Counted from the first letter of the stretch, positions 39,365-48,710 are shown. The stretch is DNA of 64,000 bases from Youngiibacter multivorans (GCF_017873395.1 NZ_JAGGKC010000002.1:1-64000); one strand, 5' to 3'. The notes: generated by a model not told the origin, from the letters alone. Numbers and translations are program-made.

Positions 39365-40357
39365 TCATTCCCCCAAAGCAGCCTGCCCGAATCCGTACAA
39401 CGCCTCGTTTATCTCAAATATGTTATGGATTCCTCTCTCAAGGAAATACTGGATGATAAGGTCCGACTTGCTGCTGTTTGACAGTGCAAATCCCGCCTTC
39501 ATGAGCAGATCCCTCGTCTCATCAAGGTTAAGCTCAAGCGCTATGGCAAATGCTATGGCGGTAGCCTTGCTGGGCTTGTAGAAGACATCATTCCTGATCT
39601 TCGAGAACAGCTTCCTGTCCACGTTTGCCTTCTTGTAGACATCAGTGTCCTTGAGCTTCTTCTCATCAATTAGCCTTATAAGGCTCCTGGAGAAGGTCTC
39701 ATCCATCTGTCCGATCACCTCATCAAGGCTTCGCCTGCTCTTCCTCGTAGGTGCCTGAGACTCCATTGGAGACATCATCGAATCTTCAAGAAGGTTTCCA
39801 CTGCGCCTTCTTACTGATACAGGCTTTTCCTCCACATACTTCTCATCTATGTACTGTGTGATCGAAGAGAACAGCTTATTGGAGAGCATGAAGGAATCCC
39901 TGTCGTAAACCACCAGATATACAGTCATGTCATTGGACAGCAGGAACTCCCCAATTACAGATATCGCGGTTCTCAGCGCCAAGTCCTTGGGATACCCGAA
40001 ACTCCCTGAGGAAATCAGAGGAAACGCAATGCTTTCAAGCCCGTATTCCCTGGCAAGGTTAAGTGAACTCCTGTAGCTATCCTTAAGAAGTCCTTCTTCA
40101 CCAGAATTTCCTCCCCGCCATACAGGTCCAGCAGTATGGATGACATACCTTGCAGGAAGGTCGTACCCCTTCGTGATCCTCGCCTGCCCCACAGGCAATT
40201 CTCCCAAAGTCCTGCACTCAACAGCAAGCAAAGGCCCTGCAGCCTTGTGTATTTCAAGGTCCACTCCTCCACCGGCGTCAATTGCACTATTTGTGGGATT
40301 GACTATGGCATCTGCAGTTACCTTAATGATGTCGTTTCTTATGATTTCAAGCGGCAC
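39365..40357 (-). CDS. Macro-domain protein with C-terminal helix-rich domain
   Basis: Protein of 330 residues. Residues 1-165 are a macro domain with ADP-ribose-binding loops AIVNPTNSAIDAGGGVDLEIHKAAG and PLISSGSFGYP. A basic linker (about 185-205, rich in Arg and Ser) leads to a helical C-terminal domain (about 210-330; KKANVDRKLFSKIRNDVFYKPSKATAIAFAIAL) that looks like a Cro/CI-type helix-turn-helix. Such a fusion could be an ADP-ribose-responsive regulator. A GTG start follows GGAGGTG. It is the first gene of the cluster with VWA and ADP-ribosylglycohydrolase. Confidence 0.85.
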   Translation of the reverse strand: MPLEIIRNDIIKVTADAIVNPTNSAIDAGGGVDLEIHKAAGPLLAVECRTLGELPVGQARITKGYDLPARYVIHTAGPVWRGGNSGEEGLLKDSYRSSLNLAREYGLESIAFPLISSGSFGYPKDLALRTAISVIGEFLLSNDMTVYLVVYDRDSFMLSNKLFSSITQYIDEKYVEEKPVSVRRRSGNLLEDSMMSPMESQAPTRKSRRSLDEVIGQMDETFSRSLIRLIDEKKLKDTDVYKKANVDRKLFSKIRNDVFYKPSKATAIAFAIALELNLDETRDLLMKAGFALSNSSKSDLIIQYFLERGIHNIFEINEALYGFGQAALGE

Positions 40358-40486
40358 GACTCCACCTCCAGTTATTCTTAGCTATCTTCTATATTCAGGG
40401 TATATTTAAGCCCTCTCCCCTGATTATATCCCTTTTCAGCATTGTCGAGTACTTTCTCTCTCAAGATAAAGGAACATTGAATAATA

Positions 40487-40538
40487 AAAAGGATATACCA
40501 TGAAGGATTTCCCATCCTTGTTCATAGCATATCCTTTT
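40487..40538 (-). terminator. Terminator of the GDSL hydrolase gene
   Basis: AAAAGGATAT (40487-40496) pairs with ATATCCTTTT (40529-40538), with an inner AAGGAT/ATCCTT stem. T residues follow on the minus strand. It lies about 40 nt past the stop codon. Confidence 0.7.
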
Positions 40539-40576
40539 CATATAGGGAAAGTCATATTGGCAAACTGACTTCAATT

Positions 40577-41512
40577 TTAGAAATGACTCATACAAATCTG
40601 GAACTGAAGTTCTGCAATTATCATGTGACCCACTGTATTTGGATGCGGATCTATGCTCATTGCAAATCCGGCCATATTACCAGAAAGTGCATAGGCAACT
40701 GCCGCAACAGGGTCGAGCATTACAGGATCAAAATCACCATCATAATATTTGAAGGCATTGTAGACATCAGCCACAGCGAATCTGCCATCTTCCGCTATGC
40801 TGTTTATCGTCTTGTTGATCTGGCCTATGCTCTTGTCTACAAAAGCATAAAGCGGATCCTCAGGCTTAAGCGGATTGTACAGGTTGTTTACGATTATCAT
40901 TGATTCAGGCGCAAGCTGCCTTACAGCTCCAATTATCCTCGGGAAGTCTTTCCTGAAGGTCTGTATCCCCTTCTTGAAAGCTGCTGCTAGTGGACCATCC
41001 GGATCGCTGAGGCCTTCGTACCTTGCCTGGGCTTCTACCGGGCCCATTGCCTGTAGACTGGCTACTAATGACGCAATCTCTGTATTATCTATTTCACCAT
41101 CTACAATAACGCCATATTCGGCAAAAATACCTGCAATGAATGGCTTAAGCAGATTGTTTCCACCTATGTTGATTGTAACCAGGTCCCTGTCCATGACAAG
41201 AGGTCTGGTAATCGGGCAATACTTCACCCTCATGAATAGACCGGTGGAGTCAATTCCGGGAGTACCAACATTAACGTAATTTACATCATGAAAAGCATCC
41301 AAAGCATCCTCGAGCATATCAGCATAACCAAAATAAACAGGTGATGGTGGAGGAACAATGTATGCAGACATGCCATAGGTTACAGAATCTCCAAGGGCGA
41401 TATAATGCAGTGTCATCGGATCTGCAGACGCAAGAGTCGACGTGAATAAAACGGTGAAGAGCATGAACATAGCAGCGACCATAGCAATCAGCTTCTTAGC
41501 CCGCTTTTTCAT
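40577..41512 (-). CDS. Secreted SGNH/GDSL-family hydrolase
   Basis: Exported esterase or lipase-like enzyme of about 311 residues. A signal peptide (MKKRAKKLIAMVAAMFML, cleavage likely after LASA) precedes the catalytic-Ser block ALGDSVTYG, the oxyanion Asn in NIGGNNLL and the catalytic DxxH in DPHPNTVGH. The start at 41512 follows AAGGTGGG; an in-frame ATG 12 nt upstream is less well placed. Single-gene unit. The substrate could be a cell-wall or polysaccharide ester, but nothing here proves it. Confidence 0.88.
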   Translation of the reverse strand: MKKRAKKLIAMVAAMFMLFTVLFTSTLASADPMTLHYIALGDSVTYGMSAYIVPPPSPVYFGYADMLEDALDAFHDVNYVNVGTPGIDSTGLFMRVKYCPITRPLVMDRDLVTINIGGNNLLKPFIAGIFAEYGVIVDGEIDNTEIASLVASLQAMGPVEAQARYEGLSDPDGPLAAAFKKGIQTFRKDFPRIIGAVRQLAPESMIIVNNLYNPLKPEDPLYAFVDKSIGQINKTINSIAEDGRFAVADVYNAFKYYDGDFDPVMLDPVAAVAYALSGNMAGFAMSIDPHPNTVGHMIIAELQFQICMSHF

Positions 41513-41697
41513 ATTTGCACCCACCTTATTTTACAGAGGATTCCCTCCGCATATTTATAACCTCATTATCCACCTGTTCTGCTCACATGACAATGCTACT
41601 ATAATAACTTAATGTTATGTTTACAATATCAGTAAAATTGTTCATTAAATGACTTGGAAATACTTTTGTAATACTGTTGCTTATTTTTCCAGACAAC

Positions 41698-41719
41698 AAA
41701 AGGCCGCCTTAGCAGCCTT
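41698..41719 (-). terminator. Probable terminator of the DegT aminotransferase gene
   Basis: A short AAGGC/GCCTT stem is followed on the minus strand by TTTTG. It lies about 35 nt past the aminotransferase stop codon. The stem is short, so confidence is moderate. Confidence 0.5.
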
Positions 41720-41752
41720 ATAAATTATATACTTAGTTGTCCGGTAAGACTC

Positions 41753-42898
41753 TTAAACTTCCTTACATTCACATATGGCAGAACATACCCTGTCGATATC
41801 CTCATCCTTCAGACCCATGTGCATCGGAAGCCTTAAAAGCCTTCCTGCAACACTGTTTGTAACACTCATGTCACCCTCACATCTTCCTCTGCTTCTGCCT
41901 ATAGCCGTGTCATGAAGCGGCTCATAGTGGGTGAATGCCTCTATTCTATGTTTATGAAGATGAGCCTTGAGATAGTCCCTTTCCTTCCTGAAGTTAAGGA
42001 GAACATAGAATACATGCCCGTTTATACCGGCATTCTTTGGAACCCTGCACAGCTTTATGTATCCTTCCGTTTCAAGTTGACTTAGCTGAGATTGGTATCT
42101 TAGCCAGAGCTCCCTTCTTCTGTCAGTTACCTGAATGAGCCTACCAAGTGAAGCTTCCAGGTAAGCCATGGAAAATACCGGCATCTGATACTCACCACCC
42201 GGTCTCTTCCACCTGTATGAGCTTACCTTTCCTTCCCTGTAGGCCACCCTGTCCGTACCCTGGTATATTATCTCGGATACTTTTTCCCTATAACCTTCAT
42301 CTGTTACAAACAGGCAGCCTCCGCTTCCTGCAGAGGTTATGTTCTTTGAGCAGTGGAAGCTTACCGCCCCCATGGCACCAAAGGTACCAAGAGGCTGACC
42401 CATGAAGCTTGCCCCGATGCAGTGCGCCGCGTCTTCAAGAAGGACAGCTCCGCTTGCTTTGGCAATATCCATAAGGGACTGTATGTCCGCAGCTACTCCG
42501 CCATAATGTATCGGGACTATGGCTCTTGTCCTTTCGGTAATTGCCCTTTCAACTGATTTCGGGTCAAGGTTGCAGGTATCTTGCTCGATGTCAGCAAAGA
42601 CAATGGATGCTCCAGCCCTGACGAATGCATTGGCGGTGGCAGGATATGTGAAGGACGGGATGATCACTTCGTCGCCAGACTTGAAGTCCATGGCCAGCGC
42701 CATTACCTCAAGTGCAGCAGTCGCGGACTGCATGAAGAATGGAGAAGCTGATTCGCTGTAAAGGTCAATTGAAGAAAGCCTCCTCTGAAGCATCTCTTCA
42801 ATACCGTCATTGTCAAAAAGGCGTCGCCTTGAAGTCTCCGTCGCCCTATTGAATATCTCCTCATCACCAAATGGTTTGTTGAATCTTATCCAATCCAT
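41753..42898 (-). CDS. DegT/DnrJ/EryC1/StrS-family sugar aminotransferase (WecE/RffA-like)
   Basis: PLP-dependent aminotransferase of 381 residues acting on nucleotide-linked keto-sugars. The PLP-lysine is in SFHCSKNITSAGSGG, and IPSFTYPATANAF and LEDAAHCIGASF are family blocks. The protein most resembles dTDP-4-amino-4,6-dideoxygalactose transaminase. GGAGG precedes the ATG at 8 nt. It stands alone between a GDSL hydrolase and rhodanese lipoprotein genes; its usual partners (glycosyltransferase and ATP-grasp) occur 10 kb away at 51.9-53.8 kb. Confidence 0.9.
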   Translation of the reverse strand: MDWIRFNKPFGDEEIFNRATETSRRRLFDNDGIEEMLQRRLSSIDLYSESASPFFMQSATAALEVMALAMDFKSGDEVIIPSFTYPATANAFVRAGASIVFADIEQDTCNLDPKSVERAITERTRAIVPIHYGGVAADIQSLMDIAKASGAVLLEDAAHCIGASFMGQPLGTFGAMGAVSFHCSKNITSAGSGGCLFVTDEGYREKVSEIIYQGTDRVAYREGKVSSYRWKRPGGEYQMPVFSMAYLEASLGRLIQVTDRRRELWLRYQSQLSQLETEGYIKLCRVPKNAGINGHVFYVLLNFRKERDYLKAHLHKHRIEAFTHYEPLHDTAIGRSRGRCEGDMSVTNSVAGRLLRLPMHMGLKDEDIDRVCSAICECKEV

Positions 42899-42925
42899 CC
42901 TGATTGCCTCCGCATGTTAAAAGTA

Positions 42926-42960
42926 AGTGCCTTTCCATGATTTTATCACGAAAAGGCACT
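42926..42960 (-). terminator. Terminator of the rhodanese lipoprotein genes
   Basis: AGTGCCTTT (42926-42934) pairs with AAAGGCACT (42952-42960) and is followed by a T-containing stretch on the minus strand. It lies between the lipoprotein stop codon and the aminotransferase start. Confidence 0.65.
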
Positions 42961-42982
42961 CTGTTTCCCTATTAGTCTCTTA

Positions 42983-43951
42983 TTACTTTACTACAGGATA
43001 TCCTGCGTTTGCCCAGCCCTGAGGAGCATTGGCCGCATTTCCCATTCCGCCGTTAAGCGAAACCGCATTGTAGCCCATGAGCCTGAGTCCTGCGACAACC
43101 TGTCCTGCAGTCTGTCCGGTGTAGCAATATACAACTATTGTCTTATCCTTTGGAAGTGTTCCGAAGGATGAAGCCATTCCCTTTGCGAAAGGTATGTTCT
43201 TTGCTCCTTCGATATGTCCTGCAGCATAGTCAGCCGCGCTTCTTACTGAAAGTATGTACATTCCAGCATCCTTGGCATCAACCATTGCCTTGAGGTCAGC
43301 CTCGGAGATCTTGTAGTTCTTGTACTTGGTGGCTGATACTCCAGCAAGGCCTGAATAGTACTCGTCCATTGCCTTCTGTACTGTTGCGTCTATCTTAGTA
43401 GGTGTTCCTGTCAGAGTTGCAGCTTCAGTGGAAGTTGCTGCTTCATAGCCTTCAACCTTTGATATTCCAAGGTTCCAGCCAAGATGAACACTTCTTGCAG
43501 GTATTCCAGCGATATTCATCGTTGTTACAGCCTGTCCTGCAGTCTGTCCGGTGTAGCAGTAAATATATATTGGCTTGTCTGTAGGTATGCTCTTTAGGCC
43601 AGCTGCTATGGCAGGTCCCCAAGGCATGTTGACCGCGCCCTTGATATGACCCTTTGCATAGTCCTCTGCGCTTCTTATGTCTATAACTGTCATGGCCTCA
43701 CTTGCCTTTACCTTAGCAACGAATTCCTTGTTGTCTATCTTGTAGACATTATCAGGCATCTCTGCGAAGTACTTGGTTACGAGTGCTGACATGTCAGCAG
43801 CAGGTGCTGCTGTTGGAGCTGTTGTAGGTGCTGTTGTAGGCGCAGTTGTAGGAACCGTCATGGATCCTGTGCCATTGTCCTTGCTGCCGCAGGCGGCGAG
43901 AGACAGAGTGAGCATAGCAGACATCATAATTGCGATAAGCTTTTTGTTCAT
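42983..43951 (-). CDS. Double-rhodanese lipoprotein
   Basis: Extracellular, membrane-anchored protein of 322 residues. Lipobox LAAC (acylated Cys near residue 21) is followed by a linker of PTTA repeats (about 34-50) and two rhodanese domains. Both have the active loop CYTGQTAGQ. It is the exported paralog of the cytoplasmic protein at 14487-15296. Likely handles sulfane sulfur (thiosulfate, polysulfide) at the cell surface. It lies 21 nt behind another rhodanese lipoprotein gene and is co-transcribed with it. Confidence 0.88.
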   Translation of the reverse strand: MNKKLIAIMMSAMLTLSLAACGSKDNGTGSMTVPTTAPTTAPTTAPTAAPAADMSALVTKYFAEMPDNVYKIDNKEFVAKVKASEAMTVIDIRSAEDYAKGHIKGAVNMPWGPAIAAGLKSIPTDKPIYIYCYTGQTAGQAVTTMNIAGIPARSVHLGWNLGISKVEGYEAATSTEAATLTGTPTKIDATVQKAMDEYYSGLAGVSATKYKNYKISEADLKAMVDAKDAGMYILSVRSAADYAAGHIEGAKNIPFAKGMASSFGTLPKDKTIVVYCYTGQTAGQVVAGLRLMGYNAVSLNGGMGNAANAPQGWANAGYPVVK

Positions 43952-43972
43952 TTATTAATCTCCTCCAGATGT

Positions 43973-44884
43973 TTATGATCCGTCCGATGGTCCTACAGGC
44001 GCCGGAGTTTCCGGTCCTGCAACAGTGCCCTTTTGCTCCCATTCGACCCAGGCTCCGTCATATACCTTGATGTTAGTGAATCCAGCTTCCTGAAGCAGGG
44101 CAGCAGTCTGAGTAGCCCTGAATGAGGTCTTGCAGTAGAGTATTATGTTCTCATCCTTTGTTATGCCCGCATCCTTGTAGAACAACCCCAGGTCCCTTGA
44201 GGACATGAAGGTTCCGTCTGAATACAGGTTCTTGGTATGAGGATAAAGTACCGCAGTAGGAATGTAGCCTGCATCATACTCCGCCTGTGACCTGACATCA
44301 ACAATTACAGTACCATCGACCGGAGTCTCAGTAAGAGACTTCACATCCTCGAAGGTAGCAATCATGCTTGTATCAGCTTCCTTAGCGACATACTTCGTTG
44401 CAGGAAGGCTCGCAGCATCAGCGGTCAGCTCCAGCTTCTCGTTGACGAGAGCCTTAGATCCTCCGTTTACGATCATGACGTTCTCGTGACCATATACCTT
44501 GAGGACCCACCATACCCTGCCGGAGTATACTCCGCCATTTTCATCATAGACATAGATGATGCTGTCGTTTGCTATTCCCTTTGAACTTAGAACGCTCTCT
44601 ATCTGCGCCTTCGGAGCAAGCAGTCCCGGGACTGGCGTGCTAACAGAAAGCTCAGTCGGAGTCAGGCTAATGGCACCCTTAAGGTGTCCCTTCGCATATG
44701 CCTCCGGTTCCCTGGCATCAATGACAATGACCTTTCCTCCTGAGAGGTAATCCTTGCCTACCTGGGAAGCTTCAACTATATTCTTGGTTCCTGGATAAGT
44801 CGTGTCGACGGAACACGCGGTAAGTGAAAACATCAGTACGAGAGCCAGGAATACGATCCTGACAGCCTTATGTTTCTTCGCCAT
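43973..44884 (-). CDS. Thiosulfate sulfurtransferase-like lipoprotein (SseA type)
   Basis: Lipoprotein of 303 residues with lipobox LTAC (Cys near residue 24) and two rhodanese folds in the SseA/TST arrangement. The first domain is inactive: no Cys in the loop at YVYDENGGVYSGR. The second has the active loop YCKTSFRATQT. The Pro/Gly-rich tail is short. AGGAGG precedes the ATG. First gene of a two-gene unit with the double-rhodanese lipoprotein; together they give the cell surface three potential persulfide Cys. Confidence 0.87.
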   Translation of the reverse strand: MAKKHKAVRIVFLALVLMFSLTACSVDTTYPGTKNIVEASQVGKDYLSGGKVIVIDAREPEAYAKGHLKGAISLTPTELSVSTPVPGLLAPKAQIESVLSSKGIANDSIIYVYDENGGVYSGRVWWVLKVYGHENVMIVNGGSKALVNEKLELTADAASLPATKYVAKEADTSMIATFEDVKSLTETPVDGTVIVDVRSQAEYDAGYIPTAVLYPHTKNLYSDGTFMSSRDLGLFYKDAGITKDENIILYCKTSFRATQTAALLQEAGFTNIKVYDGAWVEWEQKGTVAGPETPAPVGPSDGS

Positions 44885-45187
44885 ATTTTCCTCCTAAACG
44901 AATTTGTGAGATTGCCAAGGAGTGTTTTGTTAATTATCAAACTAAGTAGTCCAAAAACTAACACATCGACCTCTTTTATTATATGGTATCGTTGTAATGA
45001 ATGGTTATCGTATTTACTTATGCAATATCCTTAAATGTTATGACATTAACTTAACAATAATTCTAAATATCGTCGCAAAAATGTTGTATCAGGTCACCAT
45101 CACCTCCAGACAGGAATGTACCCCTGAAGCAACATGCTGCAGGGGTACATTCAAAAATCATTACTTTATTCCTAAGGCTGCATAATC
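44885..45187. other. Intergenic region with a strong hairpin
   Basis: Promoter region of the rhodanese lipoprotein pair, AT-rich. GAATGTACCCCT (45114-45125) and AGGGGTACATTC (45141-45152) form a perfect 12-bp stem without a clear T tract on either side. It may be the 3' end of the SH3 lipoprotein message. Confidence 0.5.
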
Positions 45188-46525
45188 CTAAGGCGCCTTC
45201 ACAAATGACAAGGAGATGTAGCCCTGCTTTCCTGCATAGCTGGTCTTCCCCCACCCGTTTTCCATCTCATCGACATAGACTATTGTCTGGGCCGGGATAA
45301 GTATCAGGACAGGACTTTCCGTACCCGGGCTTTCACGAAGATTTACATTCCATTGGGTCATCCTGTGATGTGCAGGATCAAAAGCAACAGGCTTCAGGTA
45401 TTCCATGAAGCTGTACCCACTCCATCCTGAGGTGTGGACCCCTGCCCATCCCTTCCAGGAAAATTCCGCTAAGACAATAGTCCCTTTGGGAATTACATAG
45501 AGCTGTTCTCCTGTTGTTTCAGGCCTGCTTCTCATGACAAGGTTCTCAGTGGTTATTAGGAAATCGCTGTTTTCAGCCACTGAACCATACTCCGATACTA
45601 TACTGTCAGCCATGCCCTGGATGCGCCATTTGAATTCAAGCCTTTCAGCGGAGTTCGTGTCGTCATAGGGTGCTGCAAATCCCTTAGCCTTTAAGTTAGA
45701 ATAATATCTTCCAAGTACGACTGCCGTCTTCGTGTCAGGATGCTTTTCAAGATAGTCCTCGTAGGCTTCGAGGTAATCCTTCGAGTAGTCTTTACCATCT
45801 GTAACCGGCGTATTGTCAAGGCCACCGAGGTACCCATTAAGGTAGTTCCCAAAATCCCTCAACACATTTCCCTTGAATCCTGATTCAGGGTATTTCTTCA
45901 TGAAGCCTTCTGCAGCGGCGATCCTTTCGCCAAGCTCGCTGACTGGGATTACAATGCCGGCATCCTTGGCCCATGGCTTATCCGAATCCATGGCCTTGAA
46001 CCTAAGGTACTCCTCCATTTCAGTTGAGATGTTTCCAGAATAGGACCCCATAAGACCGTAGTCAACTATAGGCTCCACTGTCCCTTCAATCCTAATGAAC
46101 CTGTAGCCGGCATCCACCATTCTGCTGTAGAGAGCCTTCAAGTCGGGATCCGTTACTGAATCAGGGCTTATGGCCTCTGTCACATCATCAAAATATGGTT
46201 CCAAGCCCTGAAGCTTATTCCAGACGTCAGTCATTCCAATCCTTCTGTACGCATCTAGGTATCCAATATAATCAGCAAGTATTGCATCGCTTTGCTCCTC
46301 AGATGCCGAAGCCATCATCTCATCCATCTGCTTCCTTATGCCAACTGGGTCATCGGAGGTTTCAAGGCTTTTCCTGAACTCCTGCAAAGTCTCCTCTGTT
46401 ACCTCAACAGGCTCCTCCTGCTTAGTCTCCTCTGGTTTTCCCGTCTCTGTCGGTTTTTCACCGCCTGTAGTGCATGCTGCAAGGAACAGAGTACAGAAAA
46501 GAACTGCTACCAATACTCTTTTCAT
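45188..46525 (-). CDS. SH3-domain lipoprotein of unknown function
   Basis: Lipoprotein of 445 residues: signal peptide with lipobox LAAC (Cys near 18), an acidic Glu/Lys/Thr linker (about 22-45), an alpha-helical central region (about 50-310) not recognised, and two bacterial SH3-like repeats at the C-terminus (about 315-375 and 385-445), each with the pattern LxxRSxPETTGEQLYVIPKGT / VNLRESPGTESPVLILIPAQT. Such SH3 pairs bind cell-wall peptides. GAGGTG precedes the ATG. Single-gene unit divergent from the GT39-like gene. Confidence 0.82.
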   Translation of the reverse strand: MKRVLVAVLFCTLFLAACTTGGEKPTETGKPEETKQEEPVEVTEETLQEFRKSLETSDDPVGIRKQMDEMMASASEEQSDAILADYIGYLDAYRRIGMTDVWNKLQGLEPYFDDVTEAISPDSVTDPDLKALYSRMVDAGYRFIRIEGTVEPIVDYGLMGSYSGNISTEMEEYLRFKAMDSDKPWAKDAGIVIPVSELGERIAAAEGFMKKYPESGFKGNVLRDFGNYLNGYLGGLDNTPVTDGKDYSKDYLEAYEDYLEKHPDTKTAVVLGRYYSNLKAKGFAAPYDDTNSAERLEFKWRIQGMADSIVSEYGSVAENSDFLITTENLVMRSRPETTGEQLYVIPKGTIVLAEFSWKGWAGVHTSGWSGYSFMEYLKPVAFDPAHHRMTQWNVNLRESPGTESPVLILIPAQTIVYVDEMENGWGKTSYAGKQGYISLSFVKAP

Positions 46526-46754
46526 TTCAACACCTCGCTTCCATCACTTATACCTTGATTATATTCCTTAATCACCAAAGTTAAATTTCAATCAGGATAC
46601 AAAAATACTTTGTATCTTCTCGCATGACAAGTTAGGAAAATATCCCAGTGAAATTTCCAGCCACTTCTCATACTTTGCAGACTGGTGTTAGAATGTAGAG
46701 GTATGGTAGCGTCTAAGTACAAAATCACACCAGTAAGACAAAGGGAGGTCGGAT

Positions 46755-48332
46755 ATGAAAAAAACGATAAAAAGAATACTTCCTGTAACCGCCCTCCTTG
46801 CATACTTCATTGCAAACCTGGTTACAATCATGGACTTTCCAACCATCCATTCAGATGAGCTGTGGCTTAAAGGACTGACTGAAGAGATGATAAGGAAAAG
46901 CTCCTTTTCAGTTACCGAACCTTTCTATGACCTTTATCCCAGGGTGGTACATCCCTTCAGGTGGCTCTATCATAGCCTGGAAGCCTTGTTCTTCACAATT
47001 TTCGGCAGCTCAGCTGCTACGTCAAGGATGCTGTCACTTGTTGCAGCTTCACTGGCCCTCATAGTTTTCTACAGGATACTTTCGAAAACCCTTCAAGGTT
47101 GGCTTCTTCCAATAGCTGGCACCCTGACCCTTGCACTTAATATCCAGTTCCTATATAGTGCAAGGTTTGGAAGGCAGGACAGTATCATACTTCTTCTGCT
47201 CGTTACAGCATACGGAATAGCCTCAGGAGCAATGCTTAATGGCAGAAGGGCACCTTTGACACTTGCGCTTATTACCCTCCTCGGCATCGGTGTCCATCCG
47301 AACAGCTTCCTCATAGGAATGACTGTTGCTTCCGTTCTTATAGTCCGCCTGTTCATGAAGGAGATAAGACTAAAGGACCTGGTCTCATATTTCATTGTGA
47401 CAGGGGCAGGCTTCGCGGCGTATATTGCAGCTGGAAACCTTATGAATCCTGGATTCTTGACTGGATACCTTAAGTTCGGAGAAAGCCTCGGCATAGAAGG
47501 CAGTCCCATTGGAAGACTTGAAGGCTTCTACTGGTTCTGGTACAAGCTATACCATAGAATCGGCGGAACCTACGACCTGTTTGACATCCGGATCGAGATA
47601 GTACTTATGATTGCAAGTATCTTGCTGATTCCATTGCTGGCACTTGCAATGCGGAACCGGGGATCAGGAATATTCAATATGACATTTCTACCCTGGTCTG
47701 CGATACTCGGTATTAACTTGGGGCTTCTTGTAATCGGCAGGTACAATCAGACTTCGGTGGTCTTCCTCATCCCATTTATAATACTGGTACTGATGACTAT
47801 GATAGATAAAATATTAGAATCTCCCGAACGAAGATGGCTTGCAGCTGCAACTTCAATCTCATTACTTGTTCTCGTTCCTTCAGGATTATACGGAGGCCTT
47901 CAGAGCTACAGCGGATCAAAGCCTTACAAACTAAGCTTTGAAGCCATGATTGACGAAATTGACGGAATTGTATCTGACGATTCAGTAGTCCTTGGAAATC
48001 TCAACTCAATAGATGCCTTCGATGGTCAAAGGTTCTATGACATAAGGAACCTTGCATTCCTTGAAGACAATGGGATGACCATAGAGGACTACATAAAGGA
48101 AAGAGGAATAACCGTAATACTGTTACACGAGGAAATGGATTATATAAGTAAAACCGCCCCGACCTGGGATTTCCTGTACGGCAGTGGTACATACATGGAT
48201 GAGCTGTTAGTGTATATTTCTGAAAAGACAGAGCTCATCGGTGAATTCGAAAATCCATTATACGCAATGAGAATAACAAGATATTCAGGTACCTATCCCT
48301 GGAAGACAAGAATATACCGTGTAAGGCCCTAG
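46755..48332 (+). CDS. GT39/ArnT-like integral membrane glycosyltransferase
   Basis: Protein of 525 residues with about 10-12 hydrophobic segments and a C-terminal soluble domain (about 390-525). The first extracellular loop has the acidic pair in IHSDELW typical of GT-C enzymes (PMT, ArnT, AglB) that use a polyprenyl-phosphate sugar donor; ARFGRQDSI is the second family landmark. AGGGAGG precedes the ATG. Single-gene unit with its own terminator. Acceptor unknown; may decorate surface polymer or protein. Confidence 0.83.
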   Translation: MKKTIKRILPVTALLAYFIANLVTIMDFPTIHSDELWLKGLTEEMIRKSSFSVTEPFYDLYPRVVHPFRWLYHSLEALFFTIFGSSAATSRMLSLVAASLALIVFYRILSKTLQGWLLPIAGTLTLALNIQFLYSARFGRQDSIILLLLVTAYGIASGAMLNGRRAPLTLALITLLGIGVHPNSFLIGMTVASVLIVRLFMKEIRLKDLVSYFIVTGAGFAAYIAAGNLMNPGFLTGYLKFGESLGIEGSPIGRLEGFYWFWYKLYHRIGGTYDLFDIRIEIVLMIASILLIPLLALAMRNRGSGIFNMTFLPWSAILGINLGLLVIGRYNQTSVVFLIPFIILVLMTMIDKILESPERRWLAAATSISLLVLVPSGLYGGLQSYSGSKPYKLSFEAMIDEIDGIVSDDSVVLGNLNSIDAFDGQRFYDIRNLAFLEDNGMTIEDYIKERGITVILLHEEMDYISKTAPTWDFLYGSGTYMDELLVYISEKTELIGEFENPLYAMRITRYSGTYPWKTRIYRVRP

Positions 48333-48358
48333 TGGCATTGCACGGTATATTCTTGTCT
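48304..48358 (+). terminator. Terminator overlapping the 3' end of the GT39-like gene
   Basis: AGACAAGAATATACCGTG (48304-48321) pairs perfectly with 48341-48358 (18 bp). The left arm is inside the coding region and the stop codon lies in the loop. There is no strong T tract on the plus strand. Confidence 0.65.
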
Positions 48359-48681
48359 ATGTCTATTTCAGATTATATGCAAACATCTATTGCTCTTCAG
48401 AATGGGATAAAGGAAGTTCAGAATCAGGCTCAAAATTGCTTGAGATCCATCTGAGTCGGATGTATTCAATAGTGTTTTGTACCTCTTTCAAACTGCTAGG
48501 AGTGAAATTAATTCTGTTTTACGTGTAAGCTCTATCTATTTTTTTACCTAAAATTGTATGTCCTTTAACATATTTAGGTTGCAGAAGCAAAATGCCATCA
48601 ACTCTAGCGATAAATTATTTTTCGTTATCAATCTTTAATCTTATATTATTAGCAACTTTATTTTATTTACGCATTATTTTA
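48359..48681. other. Intergenic region with no recognisable gene
   Basis: More than 300 nt of AT-rich sequence between the glycosyltransferase terminator and the promoter of the ATPase/TOPRIM pair. No supported frame or long palindrome was seen. Confidence 0.4.
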
Positions 48682-48710
48682 TTGCGTTTCGTTGGAATGA
48701 AGAGTATATT
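48682..48710 (+). promoter_or_regulatory. Promoter of the ATPase/TOPRIM pair
   Basis: TTGCGT (48682-48687), a 17-nt spacer and TATATT (48705-48710) fit a sigma-A promoter located about 40 nt before the start codon. Confidence 0.55.

Noticed and set aside
45114..45152. Perfect 12-bp hairpin considered as a Rho-independent terminator
   Set aside because: Neither strand has a T tract after it, so it is listed only as a hairpin within the intergenic region.
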